The notes beneath the pieces are model-generated. The model searched no databases, had not been told where the DNA came from, and was given only the letters and a program-made list of their open reading frames with translations. 64,000 nucleotides of DNA from Nitrospiria bacterium (GTDB lineage Bacteria > Nitrospirota > Nitrospiria > JACQBZ01), in contig DATKAN010000055.1 in NCBI GenBank assembly GCA_035498035.1, positions 1-64,000 of the forward strand, in the 5' to 3' direction. The translations under genes and the position numbers were made by a program. This document shows positions 33,564 to 41,833 of this stretch, in pieces. Numbering within the stretch: position 1 is the stretch's first letter; each line of letters starts with the position of its first letter.

Positions 33564-34477
33564 GGGTCAGGTCTTGAATTATCAGTTTTGGATCTTTGAT
33601 TCCACATTTTTAATGATTTTACTCACTGTCGTGTAATGCAAATCCAGTTGGTCCGAAATTTCACGCAAGGTGTAACCGTACTCCACATGCGCCTGATACA
33701 TCGACCGATCCCTTGAACTCCCTTTGATGATTTCCTCCAGCCGTGGCCGGGCCGCATGCCGTTGACGCCTCGGGATCTCCTTGATCTTCACCGCCTCTTT
33801 CAAACGCCTCCGATGACGCTCGACAAACGTCTCCCGCCCTAATAGAATCTGTCCCTTCAGGGCATCCCAGGGTGACTCGCTTGCCATTCCATCGGAAACG
33901 AACGCTTGATACCGCTGCCGAGCCTCTCGCTTCTTTTCTGAAAACTGTCCCAAGACCCAATCCACTGTTAAACAGTCGGGTGTCTCACCCTTTCCAGCCG
34001 TCGCCCGGTAGCTGCTCCACGGCCATTGGCCCGCCTGCTTCGTCATCTTCGCTCGAACCGGATTCAAAACCACGTAGCGGCACAGCTCCAGTAAATGACT
34101 CTCCTTGTCCACCACAATCGCTTTATATCTCCCTTGAAACAGATGTCCCACGCGATGATGGGTTCGATTAAACCACTGGGTATAGATCCCGTTGAGCTGG
34201 CGCATCCCTTTTGATAGATTGGCTTCCGGCGTCTCGATCAGGAGATGGTAGTGATTATCCATCAGACAGTATGCATGGCAAAACCAGTGTGACCGGTTTA
34301 CAACGGAGGAAAGGATTCCAAGAAAGGCCTGACGATCTGTGTCCGAAGCATAAATCCGCTGACGGGCATTGCCCCTACTGGTCACGTGGTACACACCCCC
34401 TGGATATTCAAGTCGCAGCGGCCTCGTCATGGTCGGGAAGATTACCACAATCAAACTGATAATTCAAGACCTGACCC
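33564..34477 (-). mobile_element. RAYT element copy 1 (914 bp, 25-bp terminal inverted repeats)
   Basis: The ends are perfect inverted 25-mers, starting GGGTCAGGTCTTGAATTATC at 33564 and closing with its complement at 34477. They enclose one Y1-transposase gene. Copy 2 at 36511-37424 has the same length and ends, in the same orientation. No target duplication is apparent. Confidence 0.85.
33582..34430 (-). CDS. REP-associated tyrosine transposase (Y1_Tnp, IS200-like), copy 1
   Basis: A 282-residue transposase opening MTRPLRLEYPGGVYHVTSRGNARQ. The HUH-type metal site appears as YCLMDNHYHLLIETP, followed by LSKGMRQLNGIYTQWFNRTHHRVGHLFQGRYKAIVVD and the catalytic-Tyr region LCRYVVLNPVRA. A C-terminal helix-turn-helix is seen (GYTLREISDQLDLHYTTVSKIIKNVES). 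RAYTs cut single-stranded DNA at palindromic repeats. ATG 34430 is the family-typical start; the longer frame to 34454 begins with TTG in the terminal repeat. The stop codon also lies in the terminal repeat. It is almost identical to copy 2. Confidence 0.92.
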   Translation of the reverse strand: MTRPLRLEYPGGVYHVTSRGNARQRIYASDTDRQAFLGILSSVVNRSHWFCHAYCLMDNHYHLLIETPEANLSKGMRQLNGIYTQWFNRTHHRVGHLFQGRYKAIVVDKESHLLELCRYVVLNPVRAKMTKQAGQWPWSSYRATAGKGETPDCLTVDWVLGQFSEKKREARQRYQAFVSDGMASESPWDALKGQILLGRETFVERHRRRLKEAVKIKEIPRRQRHAARPRLEEIIKGSSRDRSMYQAHVEYGYTLREISDQLDLHYTTVSKIIKNVESKIQN

Positions 34478-34540
34478 TGGCTTCCTGACCCTGGCTTCCA
34501 ACCGGCACCCATTCCTTGACTCCAGCAGTGCAAACTGTGC

Positions 34541-34645
34541 TCAATATAGGAATCTCCTTATCAGCTTCACAATCAAGACTACAAATAACACTAGTATTGG
34601 TATAATAACAATTAACAAGTTTATAATTGCCTGCTTTTTAAACAC
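34541..34645 (-). CDS. Possible 34-residue single-span membrane peptide after the RHS gene
   Basis: A GTG codon at 34645, with AAAGG ten bases upstream and an in-frame stop two codons before it, opens 34 codons. They encode a short basic start (KK), a 23-residue hydrophobic span of Ile, Leu and Val (AIINLLIVIIPILVLFVVLI) and a basic end (KLIRRFLY). It lies 46 bases past the RHS stop on the same strand, where immunity genes of RHS toxins usually sit. Either a small membrane protein or chance AT-rich coding; it is too short to decide. Confidence 0.35.
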   Translation of the reverse strand: MFKKQAIINLLIVIIPILVLFVVLIVKLIRRFLY

Positions 34646-34691
34646 TCGTCACTGCCTTTCAGAGAAATAGGTCAATACGGAACTCACAAGA

Positions 34692-36554
34692 TTATGTAGG
34701 CCCAGGTGGTGGAGGGCCTAAAATTGCCCCCCATTGCCAACAAGGTCGGAAGTTGCTCTTCTGTCCGCAAGTCTCATCATAACAAATGCAGGTTCTAATA
34801 CACATTTGAGGCAAAGGAAATGGAGGAACTAATGGAGCACAGGACCACTGATCACACTTTGAATAAACCGTTCTTGTTTTGCCGGAACATTTTTCTAATC
34901 CTGTAGGGTCTATAAAGTTTAATGGTTGGTTATTGACGTAAATGTAAGGATTCGGTGGATCGGTAAAAAGATGTCGGTTTGCAGTTTTTAAACACGTTGG
35001 GAGATCAGCAGAAAGTTGAGTTATTTGTTTGTAACCAAGTGATAGGATCGGATCCTCGCTAATAAACCTTTGCAAGGCGGGGCTGTAGTAGCGGGCTCGG
35101 TAGTAATACAGCCCAGTACCATCATTTTCCCTGTCAGTGTATTGGAAGGAATTGGTAGCAGCTGACCCGGTGGTGGTGGTTCGTCCAAACGGTTCATATG
35201 TGTACTCGGTCTGTACAGTACTGGTGGGATCTGTCAGGGCCAACGTAGAACCCAAGGCGTCTGTGAGCAACGCAGTGGTCCCGGATGAATCCATTCGAGT
35301 GAAGAATTGGTCAGTCCCAAGACCAGTCAAGAGATTTGCCGTCGGCGTGGCTCCGGAGAGTTCCTGCACGGGATTCTGCCCGTCGTAAAGGAAGCTGGTA
35401 GAAGTACCGCTGATAGTTTTGGTCACACGCCGACCTAACGGATCATAAACAAAACTGGCCCCCGTCATCGAGACCAAACGATTCCGTGCATCCCAGGTAT
35501 AAGTGTTGGTCCCGTCGTTTGTTAGATTTCCGTTGGCATCGTATGTAAGAGTTTGATTACCGAAGGCGGTCATCTGATTAGCAGCGTTATAGGTTGCAGA
35601 GGTTGCTGCCTGCGGTAAGCCCGTCCTGGCCCAGCTTCCCCCGATCTGGGTGCGATTTCCTGCCGCATCGTAGGTGTACGTCAGATTACCCAATAAGGTT
35701 GTCCCGTTCCAATAATCAATTTCTGTCAGATGAGATGCAGCGTCATAAGTATAATCCTGCGCCACGCCGTTCGGCATGGTAACGCTGGTTCGACGACCGG
35801 CTGCGTCATACGTAAACGTCACGGTGGATGTTCCCTGCGTAATCTGCGTTAGTCGATTGGCATTGTTATAAGTGTAAGTCACGGCTGTCTGACCGGCTAC
35901 CGTCATGCTTGTCCTTCGCCCTACTGCATCGTACGTGTAGCTGACGCTACCTTGTGGTGTGGTCTCGGAAGTGAGCCGGTCTAGATTATCATAGCTCCGA
36001 GTAATCATACCTGACACAGAGTCCGCGATCTCCGTCAGCCGATTCCCGGCGTCGTAGGTGTACGTGACCGTGGATGAATCGGCGTACGTCGCCTGGGTCC
36101 TCCGGTTCAGGGCGTCATACGTGAAGCCCGTCGCCTGAGTTTTACGATCCGTAAATGTCGTCAAGTTCCCCTCGGCATCATACCCGTAACTCTCGGAAGC
36201 TTGCAGCGGATCGGTCCGTGTTGCGAGCCGATCCATATTGTTATAAGTATAGCCGGTCACTCCATTTCGCGCATCCGTCACACTTAATAAATTGCCGTTG
36301 GGATCGTATGAAAATGAGGTCATTCCGCCAAGTGAATCTGTCACTCTCGTCAGTTGATTGACCGGATCGTAGTCATAGATTGTCAGGAAGCCGAGCGAAT
36401 TTGTCACGGAACGCAATCGACCCACGCTGTCCATAATTCGAGTCGAGGAATGGCCCAACGGATCGGTCACGGTCGCAAGGTCGCCCATATCATACGTATA
36501 CTGAACAACAGGGTCAGGTCTTGAATTATCAGTTTTAGATTTTGGATTCAACAT
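34692..36554 (-). CDS. 5'-truncated RHS/YD-repeat protein with Cys-rich C-terminal tip
   Basis: The 620-residue frame contains about 20 YD repeats (YTYDAAGRRTSVT, YNNANRLTQIT), the RHS-associated core (YYRARYYSPALQRFISEDPI...NPYIYVNNQPLNFIDPTGL) and a 64-residue tip with eight Cys ending GPPPPGPT. RHS proteins enclose a C-terminal toxin in a shell of repeats. Full-length members are 1000-2000 residues with an N-terminal export or PAAR region. Here the first 15 residues (MLNPKSKTDNSRPDP) are encoded by the end of RAYT copy 2, so the native 5' part is gone. The chimeric ATG has no evident export signal, so it is probably a pseudogene or silent cassette. Confidence 0.85.
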   Translation of the reverse strand: MLNPKSKTDNSRPDPVVQYTYDMGDLATVTDPLGHSSTRIMDSVGRLRSVTNSLGFLTIYDYDPVNQLTRVTDSLGGMTSFSYDPNGNLLSVTDARNGVTGYTYNNMDRLATRTDPLQASESYGYDAEGNLTTFTDRKTQATGFTYDALNRRTQATYADSSTVTYTYDAGNRLTEIADSVSGMITRSYDNLDRLTSETTPQGSVSYTYDAVGRRTSMTVAGQTAVTYTYNNANRLTQITQGTSTVTFTYDAAGRRTSVTMPNGVAQDYTYDAASHLTEIDYWNGTTLLGNLTYTYDAAGNRTQIGGSWARTGLPQAATSATYNAANQMTAFGNQTLTYDANGNLTNDGTNTYTWDARNRLVSMTGASFVYDPLGRRVTKTISGTSTSFLYDGQNPVQELSGATPTANLLTGLGTDQFFTRMDSSGTTALLTDALGSTLALTDPTSTVQTEYTYEPFGRTTTTGSAATNSFQYTDRENDGTGLYYYRARYYSPALQRFISEDPILSLGYKQITQLSADLPTCLKTANRHLFTDPPNPYIYVNNQPLNFIDPTGLEKCSGKTRTVYSKCDQWSCAPLVPPFPLPQMCIRTCICYDETCGQKSNFRPCWQWGAILGPPPPGPT

Positions 36555-37424
36555 TTTTAATGATTTTACTCACCGTCGTGTAATGCAAATCCAGTTGGTC
36601 CGAAATTTCACGCAAGGTGTAACCGTACTCCACATGCGCCTGATACATCGACCGATCCCTTGAACTCCCTTTGATGATTTCCTCCAGCCGCGGCCGGGCT
36701 GCATGCCGCTGATGCCTCGGGATCTCCTTGACCTTCACCGCCTCTTTCAAACGGCTCCGGTGACGCTCGACAAACGTTTCCCGCCCTAATAGAATTTGCC
36801 CTTTCATTGCATCCCAGGGTGACTGACCTGCCATTCCATCGGAAACAAACGCTTGATAGCGCTCCTGGGCCTCTCGCTTCTTTTCCGAAAATTGTCCCAA
36901 GACCCAATCCACCGTTAAATAGTCGGGTGTCTCACCCTTTCCAGCCGTTGCCCGATAACTGCTCCACGGCCATTGGCCCGCTTGCTTCGTCATCTTTACC
37001 CGAACCGGATTCAAAACCACGTAGCGGCACAGCTCCAGTAAATGACTCTCCTTGTCCACCACAATCGCTTTATATCGCCCTTGAAACAGATGTCCCACGC
37101 GATGATGGGTTCGATTAAACCACTGGGTATAGACCCCGTTGAGTTGGCGCATCCCTCTTGAAAGATTGGCTTCCGGCGTCTCGATCAGAAGATGGTAGTG
37201 ATTATCCATGAGGCAGTAGGCATGGCAAAGCCAATGGGACCGGTTTACAACGGAGGAAAGGATTCCAAGAAAGGCCTGCCGATCGGCATCCGAAGCATAA
37301 ATCCGCTGACGGGCATTCCCCCGACTCGTTACGTGGTAAACACCCCCTGGATATTCAAGTCGCAGCGGCCTCGTCATGGGCGGGAAGACTACCACAGTAA
37401 AACTGATAATTCAAGACCTGACCC
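36511..37424 (-). mobile_element. RAYT element copy 2 (914 bp)
   Basis: Same 25-bp inverted ends and same length as copy 1, inserted at the 5' side of the RHS fragment. Right-hand flanks of the two copies share TGGCTT beyond the repeat; left-hand flanks differ. The insertion junction supplies ATG 36554 to the RHS frame. Confidence 0.85.
36535..37377 (-). CDS. REP-associated tyrosine transposase (Y1_Tnp, IS200-like), copy 2
   Basis: A 280-residue near-identical copy of the transposase at 33.6-34.4 kb. Differences are scattered single residues (for example LSRGMRQLNGVYTQ, QSPWDAMKG, VKEIPRHQRH). All landmarks are intact: CLMDNHYHLLIE, LCRYVVLNPVRV and the C-terminal helix-turn-helix. TAA at 36535 versus TGA in copy 1. 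Start ATG 37377; the frame to 37395 is an extension into the terminal repeat. Both copies look functional, and their similarity suggests recent movement. Confidence 0.92.
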   Translation of the reverse strand: MTRPLRLEYPGGVYHVTSRGNARQRIYASDADRQAFLGILSSVVNRSHWLCHAYCLMDNHYHLLIETPEANLSRGMRQLNGVYTQWFNRTHHRVGHLFQGRYKAIVVDKESHLLELCRYVVLNPVRVKMTKQAGQWPWSSYRATAGKGETPDYLTVDWVLGQFSEKKREAQERYQAFVSDGMAGQSPWDAMKGQILLGRETFVERHRSRLKEAVKVKEIPRHQRHAARPRLEEIIKGSSRDRSMYQAHVEYGYTLREISDQLDLHYTTVSKIIKNVESKI

Positions 37425-37462
37425 TGGCTTTCAACCTCTACGACGGGAGTATCGGTCTGAGG

Positions 37463-37960
37463 TCAATCATTATCATATAATGTAATTTGGTTAAGGGGTG
37501 TTTCTACATCTTTATCAACAGCAACCAACTTAATATTGTTAATCTTCGCATACTTATTTATTAAATCCAGCAATTCCTTTGCACCATTTATTTTCTCGTG
37601 AAACCTGATTTTTTTGATTTGATTGTTCTTTATTCCCTCTACCAAATAACTATTATAATATCTCGATTTAAGGTCAAAATAATTCGGCAATTTTTTAACA
37701 AAAATTCCATTGATCTTGTTCCAGTCAATTGATACCCTATCATGGTTATAAAATGCTTGCCGAATACCATCATCATTTATAATAATTTTCAAAGCAGTCC
37801 GATAAGAACCCCAAAGAAAAAGGCAAAAGCATAAAAAAAATAATAGTGCCAATAAATTGTCTCCTTCTTTCACAAAAGAAATAACCATTATTAATAACAC
37901 TAGAACACTAAGTAAACCACAGATTACATAAACTTTTGAATACGAAAATGTCCTGTCCAT
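37463..37960 (-). CDS. AT-rich two-span membrane protein, PH-domain-like
   Basis: A 165-residue protein with two hydrophobic spans (about residues 11-28 and 35-53: YVICGLLSVLVLLIMVISFV, LLALLFFLCFCLFLW). A hydrophilic beta-rich region follows (IIINDDGIRQAFYNHDRVSIDWNKINGIFV...), resembling the bacterial PH-like domain that follows paired spans in such proteins. Codon use is strongly AT-biased, unlike the surrounding genome, so recent transfer is likely. ATG 37960 has AAGGA upstream; TTG 37975 is the alternative. It lies 39 bases from RAYT copy 2. Function unknown. Confidence 0.7.
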   Translation of the reverse strand: MDRTFSYSKVYVICGLLSVLVLLIMVISFVKEGDNLLALLFFLCFCLFLWGSYRTALKIIINDDGIRQAFYNHDRVSIDWNKINGIFVKKLPNYFDLKSRYYNSYLVEGIKNNQIKKIRFHEKINGAKELLDLINKYAKINNIKLVAVDKDVETPLNQITLYDND

Positions 37961-38040
37961 CAATTCCTTATTCAAGGCTTATTATATAGCATTTGGAGAT
38001 TTTGCCAACAATGAAAAGTTCTTATTTGCTTAAACCCGTT

Positions 38041-38364
38041 CTATTTATTGCAACCACTGAATGTATTGTCATGAACGGAACCGAGTACGCCAAACACACC
38101 GCTTTTAAACACAAGAATACCCTCTCCAACCGTGCCTAATTCAGCACCCAAACCGGCGACCATCGCCTCTCCGCTAAGGGCTGGCGCTGACCTGCCCCCC
38201 GGAACTAGACCGTTTGAGAGTTTAAAATCGGCTCTTCTGAGCTGATCTAGACCGGTTGTTGTAGAAGCTTCTTTATGAAGATGATAGGTTGCGGTTGCAG
38301 CTTGGACGTACGCGGGAAGGAAGAGAATCAGATGAAGAGCAATTGCCCAGACTATCCTAAACAT
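38041..38364 (-). CDS. Short secreted protein, probably the N-terminal remnant of a larger one
   Basis: A 107-residue frame with a clear signal peptide (MFRIVWAIALHLILFLPAYVQA, cleavage after Ala22) followed by TATYHLHKEASTTTGLDQLRRADFKLSNG. The rest is Gly/Ala-rich with no recognisable domain. The mature start resembles the beginning of long secreted repeat proteins, so it could be what is left of one, possibly the lost 5' half of an RHS-like gene. It stops at CNK without a domain end. Expression and function are uncertain. Confidence 0.5.
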   Translation of the reverse strand: MFRIVWAIALHLILFLPAYVQAATATYHLHKEASTTTGLDQLRRADFKLSNGLVPGGRSAPALSGEAMVAGLGAELGTVGEGILVFKSGVFGVLGSVHDNTFSGCNK

Positions 38365-38527
38365 CGACTACGCCTTTAGCCAATCCCGAGGTCAGGATCC
38401 ATCGGGATGCGGGTTGCGACAGGGATCATCGATTGCTGATTCTGAGGTGTTGTACAATAAATTATTTCATATTTCAAGTCCTAAAAAAAGCGTAAAACCA
38501 GGCGATTTCTGCAGAGGTCTCCCGACC

Positions 38528-38556
38528 TTGACAGACATCGGCCTTTTCGATACGCT
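38528..38556 (+). promoter_or_regulatory. Promoter of the WGSS-repeat propeller gene
   Basis: TTGACA (38528-38533), 17 bases, TACGCT (38551-38556), leaving about 55 bases of leader before ATG 38619. The 254 bases between 38364 and 38619 hold nothing else I can support. Confidence 0.5.
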
Positions 38557-38618
38557 TCGTCCATCCCGTTGTCACTCACACACGGCGAGCGTTCTACCCT
38601 TTACGACCCGGAATCTCC

Positions 38619-39566
38619 ATGAGCCCGTTCGTTCCAGTCCTCAGTGATCTCACCCGGCGTCGCGCGATGATGGCCGGCCTCCTGCTGACCCTCACCTTCT
38701 TCACCGCAGCCACCGCTCAAATCCCGTCTCCTCAAACTTCGACCTGGACCGGAATCTGGGGAAGTTCTCCCACCGACATTTTCATGGTGGGCGAGTACGG
38801 CGCCATCGGTCATTACGACGGAAGGAACGTGGCTCCGATGGAAAGCGGGACGGTGATCTGGCTGTCGGCCGTTACCGGTACGACACCCACCTCCCTTTAT
38901 GCCGCGGGCTACAACGGCCTGATCCTTCATTACGATGGTCACCGGTGGAATCGGATGGACAGCACGGTCACCAACGATTTAAACGGAATCTGGTGCAGCT
39001 CCCCGACCGACGTTTATGCCGTGGGCGACCGAGGAACGATCATCCACTACGACGGAAGCCGCTGGAAAAAAGTCCCCAGCGGCACCCAAAACCTGCTATT
39101 CAGCATCTGGGGTAGCTCCCCTCAGGACATTTACGCCGCCGGGGGGCGGAGCACGGTGCTTCACTTCGACGGTCAAGCATGGAAGCCCGTGCCCGTGCCC
39201 CTGCAGACCCACCTGGTCGGGATCTGGGGAAGTTCGCCCCGGGACATTTTTCTAGTCGGTGACGAAGGCGCCATCGTGCACTTTGACGGCCGGAGCTGGA
39301 TTCCGGTCAATAGCGGGGTACAGGACGTGTTCCGGGCGGTCTGGGGCAGCTCCGGCCAGGATGTTTTCGTTGCCGGTGAAAGCGGCCTGATTCTTCATTA
39401 TAACGGTCGCTCCTGGCAAAAGCAGCGTGTCCCGATGGTGGAACCGCTTCGAGGCCTTTGGGGATCCGGACCGACCGATGTTTTCGCGATCGGGGAAGAC
39501 GGTATTTTTCTTCGTTTCGATGGCCAGAGTTGGAAAAGCCTGGGCGAAGGGCCGCCGGTGCATTAA
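38619..39566 (+). CDS. Secreted WGSSPTD-repeat beta-propeller
   Basis: A 315-residue protein. A twin-Arg-like [11 protein letters not shown] precedes a hydrophobic signal segment ([14 protein letters not shown]), so Tat export is possible though the motif is incomplete. Seven repeats follow, each reading [26 protein letters not shown] with variation. This repeat occurs in large extracellular proteins of deltaproteobacteria and builds a seven-bladed propeller. It opens the second electron-transfer cluster, which mirrors region 1 in pairing propellers with cytochromes. No catalytic residues are evident. Met18 (ATG 38670) is an alternative start. Confidence 0.85.
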   Translation: [315 protein letters not shown]

Positions 39567-39614
39567 CCGTATTTTATTCCGATTTAAACCGGGGAAAGCG
39601 TCGGGGTTTTTCGC

Positions 39615-39644
39615 TTGACATCATAAGGGACTCCTTAGTACGAT
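39615..39644 (+). promoter_or_regulatory. Promoter of the unknown secreted protein gene
   Basis: TTGACA (39615-39620), 18 bases, TACGAT (39639-39644), with a leader of about 55 bases before ATG 39707 and its GGGAGGG ribosome site. Confidence 0.55.
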
Positions 39645-39706
39645 GCGACGGCGTTACAAAAATATGTTTCCTGGAAAAAAGTTTTTTTGTTCTCGGGAGG
39701 GTCCGG

Positions 39707-40306
39707 ATGCAGAAACCTTTATTGACACTGCTCGTTGTAGTTTGCCTTGTCGAGTTATTAACCATTCCGGCCGACACCTCCGCGATGATGCAGAAACTGA
39801 CCCCGGAGCAAAGAGAAGCCGCCGTCAAGTACGGAAAAAAGGGCGTTCGAATGGACGTGACGGATTTCATCAAAGAATGGTCCGTCAACAACGGCGACAA
39901 GGGTTTTGCCTTCATCGTTACGGAATTTCTGGCCCTCGCCTTCGCCGCGCAGCAGGCCGCCCTGAAATCCGCAGAGTTGAATAATTTTGATATCGAGGAC
40001 AATCTGGCCAAAAGCGCCGGCAAGCTGGTGTTTCGGGTAACCTTGTTCGGAAGTACGGACACGTTTGCAAAGGACTACACGGCCGTCATTCAGGCGGGGG
40101 GCAAGACCTTTCCAGCCACGTATTCGGACATCCCGCCCGGCGAATCGTACGGGGATGGAAAAACAAAACCGGCCTTCGTGACGGACAGCGACTTCTATTT
40201 TCCGGCGGAAGGGATTGATCCAAACTCCTTGATTACGCTGATGGTACAGGATAAGGACGGAAAAGAGGTTGCAAAATTTCAGTTCGATCTGGCCAAAATT
40301 CGTTAA
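39707..40306 (+). CDS. Secreted protein of unknown function
   Basis: A 199-residue protein with a signal peptide ending around ADTSA (residue 25). The mature part reads MMQKLTPEQREAAVKYGKKGVRMDVTDFIKEWSVNNGDKGFAFIVTEFLALAFAAQQAALKS (shown for orientation in pieces): a helical N-terminal half, then a beta-rich C-terminal half (LVFRVTLFGSTDTFAKDYTAVIQ, ITLMVQDKDGKEVAKFQFDLAKIR). No haem motif, lipobox or known domain is recognised. ATG 39707 has GGGAGGG five bases upstream, which overrides the longer frame from 39458. It has its own promoter and lies 166 bases before the triheme genes. Confidence 0.75.
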   Translation: MQKPLLTLLVVVCLVELLTIPADTSAMMQKLTPEQREAAVKYGKKGVRMDVTDFIKEWSVNNGDKGFAFIVTEFLALAFAAQQAALKSAELNNFDIEDNLAKSAGKLVFRVTLFGSTDTFAKDYTAVIQAGGKTFPATYSDIPPGESYGDGKTKPAFVTDSDFYFPAEGIDPNSLITLMVQDKDGKEVAKFQFDLAKIR

Positions 40307-40330
40307 GGCGCGTCCGCTTGCGATGTTTAC

Positions 40331-40347
40331 GGCCGAAGCCATTTTTT
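40331..40347 (+). terminator. Weak intrinsic terminator candidate
   Basis: GGC-CGAA-GCC followed by A and six T, 25 bases after the secreted-protein stop. The stem is only three or four pairs, so it is a weak candidate. Confidence 0.3.
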
Positions 40348-40382
40348 CATAAGGGGTTCGACCCTTTCGGATGGGAACTGTA

Positions 40383-40411
40383 TTGACAAAGAAAAAAAAA
40401 TATGATAATGA
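40383..40411 (+). promoter_or_regulatory. Promoter of the triheme cytochrome cluster
   Basis: TTGACA (40383-40388) followed by an A-rich spacer and a TATGATAATGA segment (40401-40411). The exact -10 is ambiguous (GATAAT with 15 bases or TAATGA with 17). ATG 40472 follows after about 55 bases. Confidence 0.6.
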
Positions 40412-40471
40412 TCGCTACCTGATTCCGGCAGCGGTCACAAGCCAACTTTTCCTCGGAGAAGGGAGTGGGAG

Positions 40472-40852
40472 ATGAAAAAGCGATGGTTGGTCGGTGGTTT
40501 CCTTTTACCGATTCTGGTTGTAGGGCTTATCCTCACTTTCGATATTCCGAAGGTTTCAAAAGCCGAGTACGGTGACATTACCCTGAATCATTACGCTGAA
40601 AAAGCGGGGATGCCCCCCGTTGTTTTTCCGCACTGGTTCCATCGAATCCGGTTTAAATGCAAAGTTTGCCACCCCGCGATCTTTGAAATGCGTCAGGGAG
40701 CAAACGATATCAACATGATTAAGATCATTAAGGGTGATTTCTGCGGCAAATGCCATAACGGTCGCATCGCTTGGCCTCCCATTTACTGCGACCGGTGTCA
40801 TTCCGGAAAAAGCGATATTACAATCCCAAAGGCCAGAGGGTTTATAAAATAG
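40472..40852 (+). CDS. Triheme c7-type cytochrome
   Basis: A 126-residue protein with an N-terminal signal or anchor (residues 5-23). The c7-type triheme domain: VVFPHWFHRIRFKCKVCH (haem 1, 63-67), FCGKCH (91-95) and YCDRCH (106-110), with upstream His54 and His57 as likely distal ligands. This matches the c(7)-type cytochrome triheme family found in metal-reducing bacteria. It is the smallest of four such genes here and lacks their N-terminal VDW-SLDP region. Location: periplasm, possibly membrane-anchored. ATG 40472 is preceded by AGGGAG. It ends 51 bases before the next triheme gene. Confidence 0.92.
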   Translation: MKKRWLVGGFLLPILVVGLILTFDIPKVSKAEYGDITLNHYAEKAGMPPVVFPHWFHRIRFKCKVCHPAIFEMRQGANDINMIKIIKGDFCGKCHNGRIAWPPIYCDRCHSGKSDITIPKARGFIK

Positions 40853-40903
40853 GCGGGACAGCCAACCCAACCTCACCATCATCCAGAAGAGAGGGTCGCT
40901 TTC

Positions 40904-41617
40904 ATGAAGCTCCAACGTCTCCTGAAACCCGTCGTGTTGTTTTTCCTGGGCACGGCCGCCCTGTACGTCCTTATCGCCTCGTTCGGGATTAGCATACCCC
41001 GTTCGAATGCGGCCGAACCCGCCGAGAAGCCTTCCGCGCCCCCGCCCGCAGCCAAAAAGCTTCCCTGCGATCCTATTTACATCAGCGGCATAACGGGTGA
41101 ATGCACCGGCACCGGCGACCCGACGAGCTTCGCGGGAGACGCTGAAAAAGCGGGATTGGCCGAACACCCGCTCGCCCTGGAACTTTCGGACCTTCCGAAG
41201 GACCGCTACGGACTGATCGACTGGGCCACCTCGATTAAAGAAGGCAAGGTTAAACCCCGGGATTCTTTGGATCCCAATGACAAGCCCATGCCTCCCTTTG
41301 ACCTGGATATCGCGATCTTCACGAAAAGTCAATTCGTGGACGATGTCATTTTCCCGCATTTCGTCCATACGCTCTGGTTGACCTGCACCAACTGTCATCC
41401 GGCCATCTTTCCGATGAATGCGAAAGAGGCCAACAAGATGCAGACGATGCCCAAGATTGCCGCGGGAGAATTCTGCGGGCGCTGTCACAATCGGATCGCT
41501 TTTCCTTTGAGCGATTGCCAGCGGTGTCATGTCAAACCCAAAGACACCCCGCCGGTGGATCCGATGCTCGAAAAGTTTCGCGCGGGCGAGAACCCGTTTC
41601 GGCAGGCTTCGCCCTAG
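40904..41617 (+). CDS. Triheme c7-type cytochrome with VDW-SLDP N-terminal region
   Basis: A 237-residue protein. Signal/anchor at residues 8-30, a Pro/Ala-rich linker, two Cys (55 and 67) that could form a disulfide, then the shared module GLIDWATSIKEGKVKPRDSLDP (103-124). The triheme domain follows: CTNCH (161-165), CGRCH (191-195), CQRCH (205-209), with IFPHFVHTLW upstream. Residues after the third haem form a polar tail. ATG 40904 has GAGGG nine bases upstream. Predicted periplasmic or surface electron carrier, in one operon with the preceding gene. Confidence 0.92.
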   Translation: MKLQRLLKPVVLFFLGTAALYVLIASFGISIPRSNAAEPAEKPSAPPPAAKKLPCDPIYISGITGECTGTGDPTSFAGDAEKAGLAEHPLALELSDLPKDRYGLIDWATSIKEGKVKPRDSLDPNDKPMPPFDLDIAIFTKSQFVDDVIFPHFVHTLWLTCTNCHPAIFPMNAKEANKMQTMPKIAAGEFCGRCHNRIAFPLSDCQRCHVKPKDTPPVDPMLEKFRAGENPFRQASP

Positions 41618-41833
41618 CTAAAATACGGCCGTATTAACCGCTCCGGTCCCGGCGTATCGACGGAGTTGTCGCCGTTCCCCTGAAGACATTTCCTGAGGGA
41701 AAGCCCGGTCAGGTATTCTACCGCCGGTCGTTCCGATCAGGTCACCGTCCATGAGACCTTGTGCCTGTCTGACCGTTGCCCGACCATCGGCGCTGTAAGG
41801 CCCGTTTCCCGTTCTACCGGCGCCGCGCGGCGA
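41618..41833. other. Gap between triheme and cupredoxin genes
   Basis: Holds a perfect palindrome AATACGGCCGTATT (41622-41635) five bases after the triheme stop, with no T-run. No gene-like frame is seen. The structured GC-rich remainder matches no riboswitch I recognise. Confidence 0.4.

Noticed and set aside
33564-37424. Composite transposon carrying the RHS gene
   Set aside because: RAYT/IS200-type enzymes do not usually mobilise flanked segments, no target duplications are seen, and the RHS gene is truncated at the junction.
38414-38647. 77-codon plus-strand frame before the WGSS propeller gene
   Set aside because: It contains the promoter of that gene, has no ribosome site and shows no domain.
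41618-41635. AATACGGCCGTATT as terminator of the triheme genes
   Set aside because: There is no T-run on either strand after the stem.
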